Shown here: positions 6,735-14,193 of the stretch, in pieces
Position numbering within the stretch: the stretch's first letter is position 1
Layout: each line of letters opens with the position of its first letter
DNA from: Acidobacteriota bacterium
GTDB lineage: Bacteria; Acidobacteriota; Thermoanaerobaculia; Thermoanaerobaculales; Thermoanaerobaculaceae
Length of the DNA: 22,369 nt
Reading direction: 5' to 3'
Assembly: GCA_021782525.1 (NCBI GenBank)
Contig: JAJXUY010000006.1
Span: forward strand, 1 to 22,369
Position numbers and translations under genes: made by a program
Notes under the pieces: model-generated
What the model was told of the DNA's origin: nothing
The model's input: only the letters and a program-made list of their open reading frames with translations
The model's database searches: none

Positions 6735-7141
6735 GGGACCCTCACGGTGTAGGCGGCGGAAAGCGTCCCGCCGTCAGTGGACGCGCCCGGTTCGTACGAG
6801 AGCGCGATGCTCTGGGCGTGCAGACCCGACAGATCCCAGGTCCAGGGCCCCGCTCCGCCGTCAAGCGCCTGGCAGGTGCCAGGGAGCATCGCCGTCGTGT
6901 GCCCGTCGACCTCCAGCACGCAGACAGAGCCAGCCATCTGCGCGGCACCCGGGGCGGCCGTCACCGAAATGAACGCACCAGCGGTCCTCGACGTGTCCAG
7001 GGCGATCGGGTCCGAGTACGACGTGCCTGCGTCCGCCGCTGCCAAGGCCGAGAGCTGCTGCGCGCCGCTCCAGGTGACGTGGCCAGATCTCGGCCCGATG
7101 GTGACGGCCAGCACGGCCGCGAAGAAGATCGCTTTGGTCAT
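6731..7141 (-). CDS. Small exported beta-rich protein, related to 159-aa baseplate-neighbour protein
   Basis: The protein has 136 aa with a hydrophobic N-terminus (MTKAIFFAAVLAVTIGPRSG) that looks like a signal peptide with cleavage near residues 18-20. The mature part begins HVTWSGAQQLSALAAADAG, then SYSDPIALD and AGAFISVT, with two Cys (C74, C90). It ends in a strand LSYEPGASTDGGTLSAAYTV. The same order TWSG, Ala-rich, SDPI.L, F.SVT, GxLS occurs in the cytoplasmic 159-aa protein. AGGAG lies 8 nt before the ATG, overlapping the region just after the previous stop. The stop overlaps the next ATG by 4 nt. No function can be assigned; shared fold is my inference. Confidence 0.7.
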   Translation of the reverse strand: MTKAIFFAAVLAVTIGPRSGHVTWSGAQQLSALAAADAGTSYSDPIALDTSRTAGAFISVTAAPGAAQMAGSVCVLEVDGHTTAMLPGTCQALDGGAGPWTWDLSGLHAQSIALSYEPGASTDGGTLSAAYTVRVP

Positions 7142-7154
7142 TTCGGTGGCTCCT

Positions 7155-8678
7155 CTAGTGTCCGTTGCACTCGATCACCTCGTTCGTGATCGGAAAAGTC
7201 TGCGCTCCACTCGTGATGTTCCAGAGGTTGACGCCCATGCCTCCGCCGAGCGAGTACGGGACGAGCGGTCCGTAGGACCAATTGCCATTCGAGACAGAGC
7301 ACGTGTCGCCCTGCTTGATGGCGCCTGCCTGGGCCTGGAGCGACGCGAGGGATGCAGCCGTGACCGTCGCAACGCAGGTCGCGCACGTCGCAGAGGCATC
7401 GCAGAGGCACGGCGTAGTGCCGCACGAAGAGCCGCAGCTGACGGTGCTGCTTGTGATCTCGGCGGTCGCGGTCGCCGATTGCGCTGCGACGGACACCGAC
7501 GGGAGCACGACCGAGAACGCATGGACGGAGCGAATGTATCCCGGGTGATCGCCGACGAACGCGCCGCCGTCGAGGTCGGCGTAGGTTCCAGCGTAGATCT
7601 CTCCGGCCGAACTTAGCGAGGATGACGCATGCAGATCGCCGACCGGGCTGAGGCTCGCCACCTCGGTGGCTCCGTCGTACCAGCCGAAGAGATCTCCGGT
7701 TGCCGGTGATGTGTTGTTCGTGAAGTTCCATGGCAGGCCGGACCCGGCCCAAAGCTTGACCGAGTTACCGTTCTGACCAATGGTGCCGGCGTAGTCTATT
7801 GTCGCCACCGTCGTGCCGTTGTTGGACATGTCCACGATGTGTCCGGAGGACATGGTTCCGGCGCTGCTGAGGCTCACCGCCGGTCCGGAAGCGGCGGACC
7901 CGACGATGCCGGCGATTCCGCCGTCGACGGCGGCGAGGATGAGATCGCCCGGGCCGGTGTCGCCGGAGACGAAGGCCCCGTTAGGGAAGGTCACCCCGGG
8001 AGCCATGACGACCCCACCGTCCACCGGCTGGAGCACGATGTTGCCACCCGCCGAGCCGGCGACGCTCGACCCGTTACAGAGGCCGATACCGCCTCCGCCC
8101 AGGCTCATGCAGCCGGCGATTGCCGCCTCGGGAGTCGCGAGGCCAGACGGGCTGAACGACCCCTCGACTGCGCCAGTTGGTCCAGCGATCGTGACGCCGT
8201 CCAGCGAGTCGCAGATGCCGGCGTCGTTCGTGGCCACGAGACAGGTCCACCCATCGGTTGGGCCGGTGGGACCCGGGACCCCAGGCGCAGCCGTCCCGGC
8301 CAGCGACAGCGTGACCCCGCCCCACGTCGCCCCGTAGCCGGCGACCGACCACGAAATGGCCCAGGCCCCGGCGCCGCTGGACCCGCAGAGTGCGACGCCG
8401 CCGGCCGTGGGCGACGTGAAGCCGGCATCGACCGCTGGGCCCACGGCAGAACTGGGGTTCAGCGGGTCCACCGGCCACAACGAGAGCCCGAAGGAGCCGC
8501 CGTCGACGCTGGCCGAGAGCGTCGAGAGCGTCAGGTCGGCGCAGACCTGAGAGGCCGAGAGTGGGTTCGCCACAAAATGGCCGCCGCTCGAGATCGAGGC
8601 GTAATCGATCACCGGAACGATCTGCCCCAGCGCGGCGGACGCGAGCGTCAGGGCAGAGATGAGTGCGAGGTGGCGCAT
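7155..8678 (-). CDS. Exported fibre-like Cys-rich protein
   Basis: The N-terminus MRHLALISALTLASAALGQ is a convincing Sec signal peptide, with probable cleavage after Ala-Leu-Gly. The mature part is Gly/Ser/Ala-rich and beta-prone, with DGG/DAG loops, a short collagen-like GVPGPTGPT stretch (about 133-141) and fibre-like VKLWAGSGLPW and SPVGDLHASSSLSS segments. A dense Cys cluster (C415, C419, C424, C426, C432, C435) and C-terminal C460 and C504 suggest disulfides or metal binding. The gene starts 3 nt after the fibre gene stop. An exported fibre is hard to reconcile with cytoplasmic virion assembly. Alternatives are a protein displayed at the cell surface or acting in the periplasm. No known family was recognised. 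Confidence 0.72.
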   Translation of the reverse strand: MRHLALISALTLASAALGQIVPVIDYASISSGGHFVANPLSASQVCADLTLSTLSASVDGGSFGLSLWPVDPLNPSSAVGPAVDAGFTSPTAGGVALCGSSGAGAWAISWSVAGYGATWGGVTLSLAGTAAPGVPGPTGPTDGWTCLVATNDAGICDSLDGVTIAGPTGAVEGSFSPSGLATPEAAIAGCMSLGGGGIGLCNGSSVAGSAGGNIVLQPVDGGVVMAPGVTFPNGAFVSGDTGPGDLILAAVDGGIAGIVGSAASGPAVSLSSAGTMSSGHIVDMSNNGTTVATIDYAGTIGQNGNSVKLWAGSGLPWNFTNNTSPATGDLFGWYDGATEVASLSPVGDLHASSSLSSAGEIYAGTYADLDGGAFVGDHPGYIRSVHAFSVVLPSVSVAAQSATATAEITSSTVSCGSSCGTTPCLCDASATCATCVATVTAASLASLQAQAGAIKQGDTCSVSNGNWSYGPLVPYSLGGGMGVNLWNITSGAQTFPITNEVIECNGH

Positions 8679-8681
8679 GGC

Positions 8682-10238
8682 TCAGTAGATCGCGATGTAG
8701 CTCCACGTGATGGTGATCGCTCCGACTGCGATGGCGGCCCCGGACGAGTTCACCGCGATGAGCGACCAGCCGCCGACGTCTGCCTCCCATCCGAACTGGA
8801 GCCCGACAGCGGAGAATCCGCTCTCGCCGGTCCCCATGGGCGTGAGGGCGACGGCTTCGGGGCTGAAGCCGGAGTTGGTCGAGAGCGACGCTAGGACCGT
8901 CACGCCAACTGGGATGGACCCCGACGCGAACGTCACGGACACCTGTCCCGCCGTGTCGCTCGCGTGTGTGTCGCGCGACACGGACGATGCCGGTGCCGAG
9001 CCGAGGACGATGCTGGGCGCGGTCGGCGCGTTGCCGTGGGCCGGTACGTTTACCCCGGACGCCCGGAGCGCGCGGGTCAGACCAATGTCGCGCGCGTTGA
9101 GGAAGTCCTCGCTGCTGCCCGTGCCAGAGCCGCCGGTCGAGTCGTTGTACACCGCCGCCTGCGGTGCCCACTCGGTGCCGCCGTCGATTTTCGGCGCCAT
9201 CCCAGGGACGCCCTGGTGGTGCTGCTGGAGGAGCCCGCTGACGAACGGCGCGTAGGGAGTCCCGCTGGCGAACGTCAGCGGACCGCCGCCGGGACCGTTC
9301 GTCAGCCAGGTGCCGCGGCCCGGAATGAACACGGACTGGGCGTTGAGGTTGGCAGCGTAGGCGCCCGACGAAACCACGACGTAGAGCGGGACCGCGTTCG
9401 CCGGAACCGCAAGGTTCGCGACCGCCGCGGCGAAGGTCGTCTCGTTCGCGCCGGCCAGCAGCGCCAGGGTGGCGTAGTTCGCCCGCGCGGTCGCCTGGAG
9501 AGCTCCGTCGCCACCTGGGCCACCAAACGGCGTGCCCGGGTTGCTCGCCTCGTAGTAGGGGATCAGCGCCTCGGACTCGGAGGGCTGAAGGTTCGGATCG
9601 TCGGCGTCCGTCACGTCCGACGCGACCGGAGTCGCATAGATCAGGTACGCGGCGAAATAGCCAGTCGGCGGGATCACGATCCCGGTCAGGCTCGTGGCGT
9701 TGACCGTGCAGCGCAGCAGGATCGAACTCTGGTCAGCCGCCCCGACCCCGATCTCGGAGTTGGCTCCGGCAAGGTCGGAGTACTGGACTCCGGCCGCCTT
9801 GGATTGGGGGAGCAGGTCGAGCGTCTGAGGAGTCGCCGGAGTGCCCGACGGCAGCGCGGAGGCGTCGGTCGAGCCGAGCACGTAGATGGTCCCGGCGTCG
9901 ACGTTCGCGGTCAGGCCCGTCGAGTTCGCCTGGAGCGCGCAGCCGCCGATCAGCGCCACGAGTCCGCTGCCGGCCGACGTGGTCCCGCCAGGGCCGCCGG
10001 GGTTCCCCGCGGGCGCGGTGAAGCCGCCATACGGGCTTGGACCGCCGACGATCGGACCGGCCGGGTTCAGGCCGAGCGCGCTCTTGTCGGCAACGCCGGC
10101 CGCTCCCGGTCCGTGCGGAATCCCGCCGAAGATGTCGAGCTGGCTCATCCCCTCGCGGATCTTCAGCCAGCGCCACCCCTTCAGGTGGTCGTAGTCGCGC
10201 GGGATCTCATTCGTCCAGATCTGAGGGATTTCGGACAC
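8682..10238 (-). CDS. Tail fibre-like protein
   Basis: The 518-aa protein starts at GTG 10238, with GGAG 5 nt upstream. The first 40 residues (RDYDHLKGWRWLKIREGMSQLDIFGG) could attach to the baseplate. A Gly/Pro-rich stretch follows, then long Ala/Thr/Ser-rich beta segments. A HHQGVPG segment around residue 330 recalls His-containing loops of phage fibres, but I do not claim iron binding. The C-terminus (VTFASGSIPVGVTVLASLSTN, ending in TITWSYIAIY) reads as a beta-sandwich receptor-binding tip. There is no signal sequence, in contrast to the next five genes. It follows the gpI-like gene, the normal place of a fibre gene (Mu S). No chaperone of the gpU/Tfa type is seen after it. Confidence 0.7.
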   Translation of the reverse strand: MSEIPQIWTNEIPRDYDHLKGWRWLKIREGMSQLDIFGGIPHGPGAAGVADKSALGLNPAGPIVGGPSPYGGFTAPAGNPGGPGGTTSAGSGLVALIGGCALQANSTGLTANVDAGTIYVLGSTDASALPSGTPATPQTLDLLPQSKAAGVQYSDLAGANSEIGVGAADQSSILLRCTVNATSLTGIVIPPTGYFAAYLIYATPVASDVTDADDPNLQPSESEALIPYYEASNPGTPFGGPGGDGALQATARANYATLALLAGANETTFAAAVANLAVPANAVPLYVVVSSGAYAANLNAQSVFIPGRGTWLTNGPGGGPLTFASGTPYAPFVSGLLQQHHQGVPGMAPKIDGGTEWAPQAAVYNDSTGGSGTGSSEDFLNARDIGLTRALRASGVNVPAHGNAPTAPSIVLGSAPASSVSRDTHASDTAGQVSVTFASGSIPVGVTVLASLSTNSGFSPEAVALTPMGTGESGFSAVGLQFGWEADVGGWSLIAVNSSGAAIAVGAITITWSYIAIY

Positions 10239-10294
10239 AGGAACTCCGGATCAATTCGGCTCCGGCGGTCCGGCGGCCTACAGACCGATCCCTA
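10239..10294 (-). promoter_or_regulatory. Repeated intergenic element, copy B (upstream of fibre gene)
   Basis: This gap of about 67 bp holds the same ordered blocks as copy A: TAGGG.TCG, the identical 13-mer (10269-10281), 3 nt, CCGGAGC, 11 nt, GGAGTTCC with GGAG (10244-10247) 5 nt before the GTG start. The small length differences between blocks argue against simple recent duplication. Restriction of the element to two module starts suggests transcription control of sheath-tube and fibre modules. Confidence 0.5.
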
Positions 10295-10305
10295 GCACGC
10301 CCGCA

Positions 10306-11322
10306 TTAGATTGCCCAGTTCCCTCGCCCGGTCACGTCTGGCAACTGCCAGGTCCCGGCCGCCAGCGGCTCGGCGGCTCGGAATCCGACGAGGCATCGGA
10401 TCCCGGCCGCGACCATCGGACGGAGCTGATTCAGGAGCGCGAGCTGCCCCTCGAGCAGCATGTAGCGCCAAACGGCGCCTGCGGGCTGCGCAGTCCCCCA
10501 GCCGCCGAAGTAGGCGAGGCCGGAGCCCGACGCGAACGCCGGGTAGATCCACAGACCGCCTGACAGCGATGGCGTGCCCCATGCCGCCGCAGTCGAGCCG
10601 CCGTAGCCGGAGGTTGCGCCGAGCCTGTAGGAGGCGTAGCGCGTTTTCCCGTCGCCGCCGACGACGGGCGCGCCGTAGTCTGCGCCGACCGAGGACCCGT
10701 AGGGCTGGACCGGGTTCCCCTGGGCGCCGAAGCCGACTGGCACCGCGGACTCCAGGTAGGCGGTGAACGCCTGGCTTTTCTCGGGGAGCGTCTGAACCGC
10801 CGGGATTGGCAGCCCTGGCGTCGGCGGGGTCGTGCGACCGCCCTGCGCGTGCGTCCAGCGCAGGGGGCCCGGAGAGCCGTCGCTGCCGTAGCCGCACGGC
10901 GGGCTCCCGGTCGCCAGGGCATACCGGTAGATGCCGCCAGAGAGCGTCGGTGCTCCCGAGGTCTTGGAGTAGCCGCCGAGGTCGCCGGGTCGCAGTACCT
11001 CAGTCACCCGCGGCGCGATCCCGGTCACGGCCTTGACGAGGCCGAAAATCGCGGCGCGTGTTACACGTGGAACGAACAGCCCGGCGACGATCCGAGCTCG
11101 GTACGACGCATCGGACTCGGATGGCCGGCGCGGCAGGCTGGCCCCGTAGAAGTCGGTGGCCGCGAGGTCGAGCATGTTGCCGGTCATGCTCGAGAGCCGA
11201 AGCTGCGAGCGAATTGGCGCCGCGCCGCCGGACGGCACCGAGACGAGCAGGTCCCCGGCCCGGCCGAGGTTGTTCGCCATGGTCGAGAGGAGCCAGTAGA
11301 GCGGCCCGGACGGCGGCGTCAT
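10306..11322 (-). CDS. gpI/gp48-like tail protein with Gly-rich C-terminal extension
   Basis: The first 120 or so residues resemble tail proteins of the P2 gpI / Mu gp48 class: LDLAATDFYGASLPRRPSESDASYRARIVAGLF, then VTRAAIFGLVKAVTG, then TEVLRPGDLGGY. Such proteins complete the wedge and connect to the fibre. The remaining 200 residues of the 338 are Gly/Tyr/Pro-rich with loosely repeated strands (SGGIYRYALATGSPP; SGGLWIYPAFASGSG). They end in a helical LLEGQLALLNQLRPMVAAGIRCLVGF segment, so the protein is longer than a typical gpI. The ATG overlaps the upstream stop (ATGA). The TAA stop is followed by the second-largest gap of the tail region, which carries the repeated intergenic element. 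Confidence 0.72.
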   Translation of the reverse strand: MTPPSGPLYWLLSTMANNLGRAGDLLVSVPSGGAAPIRSQLRLSSMTGNMLDLAATDFYGASLPRRPSESDASYRARIVAGLFVPRVTRAAIFGLVKAVTGIAPRVTEVLRPGDLGGYSKTSGAPTLSGGIYRYALATGSPPCGYGSDGSPGPLRWTHAQGGRTTPPTPGLPIPAVQTLPEKSQAFTAYLESAVPVGFGAQGNPVQPYGSSVGADYGAPVVGGDGKTRYASYRLGATSGYGGSTAAAWGTPSLSGGLWIYPAFASGSGLAYFGGWGTAQPAGAVWRYMLLEGQLALLNQLRPMVAAGIRCLVGFRAAEPLAAGTWQLPDVTGRGNWAI

Positions 11323-11798
11323 GGCGTCCCCTTGGCGGCGTCAGGGACCCAACTCGGCGGGAAGAGCCCGAGCATGATCCCGGTGAGGTAGGACTGGGTC
11401 GCTGCCGTCGGACCCTGTACCGTCGAGCCTGACGATGGAGACGGAGTCGGAGGGCTCGGAGGCGGAGCGGACGCCGAGAGCGACCAATCGCCCGAGAGCT
11501 CGCCGTTGCTCGCTGGGCCCGTCGGCGTCCAGCGGATCCACGCCGTCTCGTAGAACTGGCTCTGGAGGCTGAACGTGAACGACTGGAGCCCACCCGCGGC
11601 GACGCCGACGCTCAGGGTCCCGAGGCTCACGGCGGCGCCCCCGTTGCTCGCCATGAGCTGGAGGTTGCCGTTGGCGATACCGGTCACCGAGATGATAGCG
11701 CTGAAGCCCGCGACGCCACCGAGCGAGATCGGATCGCTGTCGACCTCCGCGGCGGCGCTCTCGCTGAGCTGGCCGCTCCATGTGATCGGCCGACTCAT
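11319..11798 (-). CDS. Small beta-rich baseplate-associated protein, unknown
   Basis: I chose the ATG at 11798 because it overlaps the previous stop by 4 nt; the longer ORF in this frame runs antisense-like through the J gene and is rejected. The 159-aa product starts MSRPITWSGQLSESAAAEVDSDPISLGG and is rich in beta-type residues up to about residue 110 (ETAWIRWTPTGPASNGELSGDWSL). A Pro/Ser linker follows, then a short tail. The N-terminal domain resembles the 136-aa exported protein downstream: TWSG, a run of Ala, SDPI.L, then F.SVT, ending with a GxLS strand. I recognise no named family. Position between gpJ-like and gpI-like genes suggests a baseplate part or fibre adaptor. The stop overlaps the next ATG. 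Confidence 0.7.
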   Translation of the reverse strand: MSRPITWSGQLSESAAAEVDSDPISLGGVAGFSAIISVTGIANGNLQLMASNGGAAVSLGTLSVGVAAGGLQSFTFSLQSQFYETAWIRWTPTGPASNGELSGDWSLSASAPPPSPPTPSPSSGSTVQGPTAATQSYLTGIMLGLFPPSWVPDAAKGTP

Positions 11799-13108
11799 GC
11801 GGCCTGGATTGCCGTGAAGGTGACGGGATTCGTCCCAGGATCCCACGACAGGTAGCCGAGCTGATCGAGGGCACTCGGTGTCCCGGGCTGAACGAAGTCG
11901 CCAGCGCCGAAGGTCCCGCCCGTCGTGGTGAAGCTCATGGCGGGCACGTCCACGTCGGTCACGATCCCGCTGACGATTCCGGTCGGCAGCGTCACCGAGA
12001 TCGAGAGGATCGCGGCGGCTAGGGCGGAGCAGTAGACGAGCGATCCGAGGGCGCCGCCAGTCGCTGGGATGACACCTGACACCGCCTGAGAGATCAGGCC
12101 CTGGAGCGCGGACACCGAGAGGCCGGCTCGATTCAGCGCGGCCGCCGAATAGGTGTAGGTCAAATCGATTGCCGTGACGGCGTACTGCTCGGCGTAGTAG
12201 ACAACCGGCGTCAGACCGAGCGCCTCGCTGCTCTGCATCGCTCCGAGGATCGCCTGAGCGTTCGGATCGAACGGGGAGCCAACGTACTGGCCGGAGTTGC
12301 CGGGCGAAACGAACACCGCGGCGATCAGCCCCGGGAGCACCCGCGTCGGCGCGGTGGAGTTCGTCAGGAGTCGGTAGTTCACCCCGAACTGAAGCGATCC
12401 GAACGCGCTCTCGACGGAAGCCCGAACTCCCAGCGCGGTCGATTTCGCCAGCGAGCCGATCCAATCGATGAAGTCCGCTCGCGTCGCCGCATCCGATGCC
12501 GCGTCGGTTCCGCCGGTCGGGCTAGCGGGATTCGAGACGCTCGTCACGCCCGCGATCGGCTGGTACGCCGTGGCGATCGCGCCAACGGGGAGCGAGTTGT
12601 AGACGGAGTATCCCGGGATGCCGTTGAGCGTCACTGGTTTTACGGCAGTCGCCTCGATCTGGAACGTCCCGGGCGACGTGAACACGTAGGCTTGATTTGC
12701 CGCGACCTGGTAGACGGCCGGGAGCGTCGCAGGCGGCACGACAATCGACCCCGTCTGAAAGAGCGCGCCCTGTGGGATCGTCACGGAGCCCGGTGGATTC
12801 GCCAGTGCGGGGTTGATCGTGACATTGAGCGTCACCTGAGCCTCGGCGCCCTGCGGCCGCGCGTAGCCGAAATCGGCGAGCCAGGAGTCGAGGTCCGGCC
12901 CCTCCGAGGTCGACGCCCGCGCGTACTCGACGAGGTCATAGATGAGCCCCTGGAGATGGAGCGCGGCCCCAGAGTTGGAGCCGGCGATCGCCACGATGGG
13001 ATCGCTCGGCGGGATCACCGTCCCAGGGGCGTTGCCGACGTAGGCATTCCAGCCCGCAAGAAACTCGCTCTGGAGCTGCGACAGGGACTTCGGGACGGGC
13101 AAACTCAT
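11795..13108 (-). CDS. Baseplate J-like wedge protein (gp47/gpJ-like)
   Basis: The 437-aa protein matches the baseplate_J family in order and motif. It has an N-terminal PKSLSQLQSEFLAGWNAYVG helix, ASTSEGPDLDSWLADFGYARPQGAEA (about residues 65-90), a beta domain with IPQGALFQTGS, then TGGTDAASDAATRADFIDWIGSLAKST. A later region (QAILGAMQSSEALGLTPVVYYAEQYAVTAIDLTYTYS) is typical of Mu gp47. These proteins form wedge arms around the hub and carry the fibres. The start overlaps the gp25-like stop (ATGA), and the stop overlaps the ATG of a small beta-rich gene. Confidence 0.9.
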   Translation of the reverse strand: MSLPVPKSLSQLQSEFLAGWNAYVGNAPGTVIPPSDPIVAIAGSNSGAALHLQGLIYDLVEYARASTSEGPDLDSWLADFGYARPQGAEAQVTLNVTINPALANPPGSVTIPQGALFQTGSIVVPPATLPAVYQVAANQAYVFTSPGTFQIEATAVKPVTLNGIPGYSVYNSLPVGAIATAYQPIAGVTSVSNPASPTGGTDAASDAATRADFIDWIGSLAKSTALGVRASVESAFGSLQFGVNYRLLTNSTAPTRVLPGLIAAVFVSPGNSGQYVGSPFDPNAQAILGAMQSSEALGLTPVVYYAEQYAVTAIDLTYTYSAAALNRAGLSVSALQGLISQAVSGVIPATGGALGSLVYCSALAAAILSISVTLPTGIVSGIVTDVDVPAMSFTTTGGTFGAGDFVQPGTPSALDQLGYLSWDPGTNPVTFTAIQAA

Positions 13109-13515
13109 GTGGTGGCTCCGACCTGGAAGGCGACCGATGCCGGTTGGCCGTTCGAGAGGCTGTAGGACACGAGGATCACGACCGCGTGCCCCACCGGCGT
13201 CACCTGAATCGTCGGCGGGACGTTCGGGTCGACGCCGGGCGTCGTGAGTACGACGCTCGTGATCTCCTGAGTGAGTCGGTCGACCAGATCCTCGGTCACG
13301 GTCTGGCCGACGAGCACGCGAAGGCTGCGGCCGAAACCTGGTAGCAGGTAGAACTCGGGCGACGCCCGGACGCCGTTGGCGAGCAGGACGTTGGATGTCG
13401 TCAGGAGCTCTCGCGTGATCATCTGGTTGATCCCGTCCTGCCCGGTCGCAAGCGCGAGCCCGCCCGCTGGACTCATGACCAGATCACCACCCCAGGGCAT
13501 CGACAGGCACGCCAT
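13105..13515 (-). CDS. Baseplate wedge protein, gp25-like
   Basis: This 136-aa protein has the layout of gp25/gpW-type wedge proteins (Mu gp46). An N-terminal GGDLVMSPAGGLALATGQDGINQMITRELLTT segment resembles the family, followed by the SLRVLVGQTVTEDLVDRLTQEITSVV helix and a C-terminal beta strand segment (HAVVILVSYSL). gp25-like proteins anchor the first sheath ring to the baseplate. It lies between spike and baseplate-J genes, the normal order. The ATG follows the spike stop by 9 nt without a clear Shine-Dalgarno, and the stop overlaps the ATG of the next gene by 4 nt. Confidence 0.82.
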   Translation of the reverse strand: MACLSMPWGGDLVMSPAGGLALATGQDGINQMITRELLTTSNVLLANGVRASPEFYLLPGFGRSLRVLVGQTVTEDLVDRLTQEITSVVLTTPGVDPNVPPTIQVTPVGHAVVILVSYSLSNGQPASVAFQVGATT

Positions 13516-13524
13516 GATTGCAGT

Positions 13525-14193
13525 CTAGCTGCCACCGGGAGCTGGAGCCAACACGTCCTGGGCCCCCTGGCCTACGTCGACCGAGACCCTGCTCCCGACC
13601 ACCACCGGGGCGACCATTGTGACCGTCGGCGTCGCGGCCGCAAGTGCCGTCACGAGGAGCGCGCCGTAGGCGTTGAGGGCATCGTCTAGCGTGATCTGCG
13701 ACCCCTCGACCGCAACCGGGGTCGCTCCCTCCTGCATCACGAGGTCTCCCCCGCGGAAGCGCAGCCTGGCTCCGCCGCCGCTCTTGATGTAGGCGTCCCC
13801 AGGGGCGAGCGCGGTGTCCGGCGGCGCGAAGATCGCGTTGAACAGCATCACGGCCGCGACACCGATCCCAGTTCCGTGGCTGAACTGGAGGATCACCACG
13901 GGTTCACCCTGAGTCGGGTCCTGCGGTGTCGCCGCCGCCTTCGCGGGCGCGACCTGGATCCCGATCCCGTCCCCGGCCCAGCTCGAGCCAAGCCGGATCG
14001 GCCCCACCGTGATGGGAGTCGGAACGCCTGTCACCGGATCCGGCTGACAGTACGACGGCACCACCGCGGTTACGGTCGCGGTCGCCGGGTCGTAGCTCGC
14101 GATGTAGCCGAGGGTCGGGCCGCGCTCGGCCCCCGCCTGGTCCTGGGCGATCTGCTTGACCAGTAGGACGAAATCGTCGCCAGAGATGCTCAT
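13525..14193 (-). CDS. Baseplate spike protein (gpV/gp45-like)
   Basis: The protein has 222 aa from the ATG at 14193, which overlaps the hub stop (ATGA); an ATG six codons upstream is possible but would lie further inside the hub gene. Residues about 25-120 read as an OB-fold baseplate-spike domain (GYIASYDPATATVTAVVPSY, later GEPVVILQFSHGTGIG). A beta-rich middle follows (YIKSGGGARLRFRGGDLVM), then a Gly/Val/Ala-rich tail. Spike proteins pierce the outer membrane on contraction. A terminal HxH iron-binding tip motif, common in gpV proteins, is not evident here, so the tip may be a separate or different structure. Confidence 0.78.
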   Translation of the reverse strand: MSISGDDFVLLVKQIAQDQAGAERGPTLGYIASYDPATATVTAVVPSYCQPDPVTGVPTPITVGPIRLGSSWAGDGIGIQVAPAKAAATPQDPTQGEPVVILQFSHGTGIGVAAVMLFNAIFAPPDTALAPGDAYIKSGGGARLRFRGGDLVMQEGATPVAVEGSQITLDDALNAYGALLVTALAAATPTVTMVAPVVVGSRVSVDVGQGAQDVLAPAPGGS

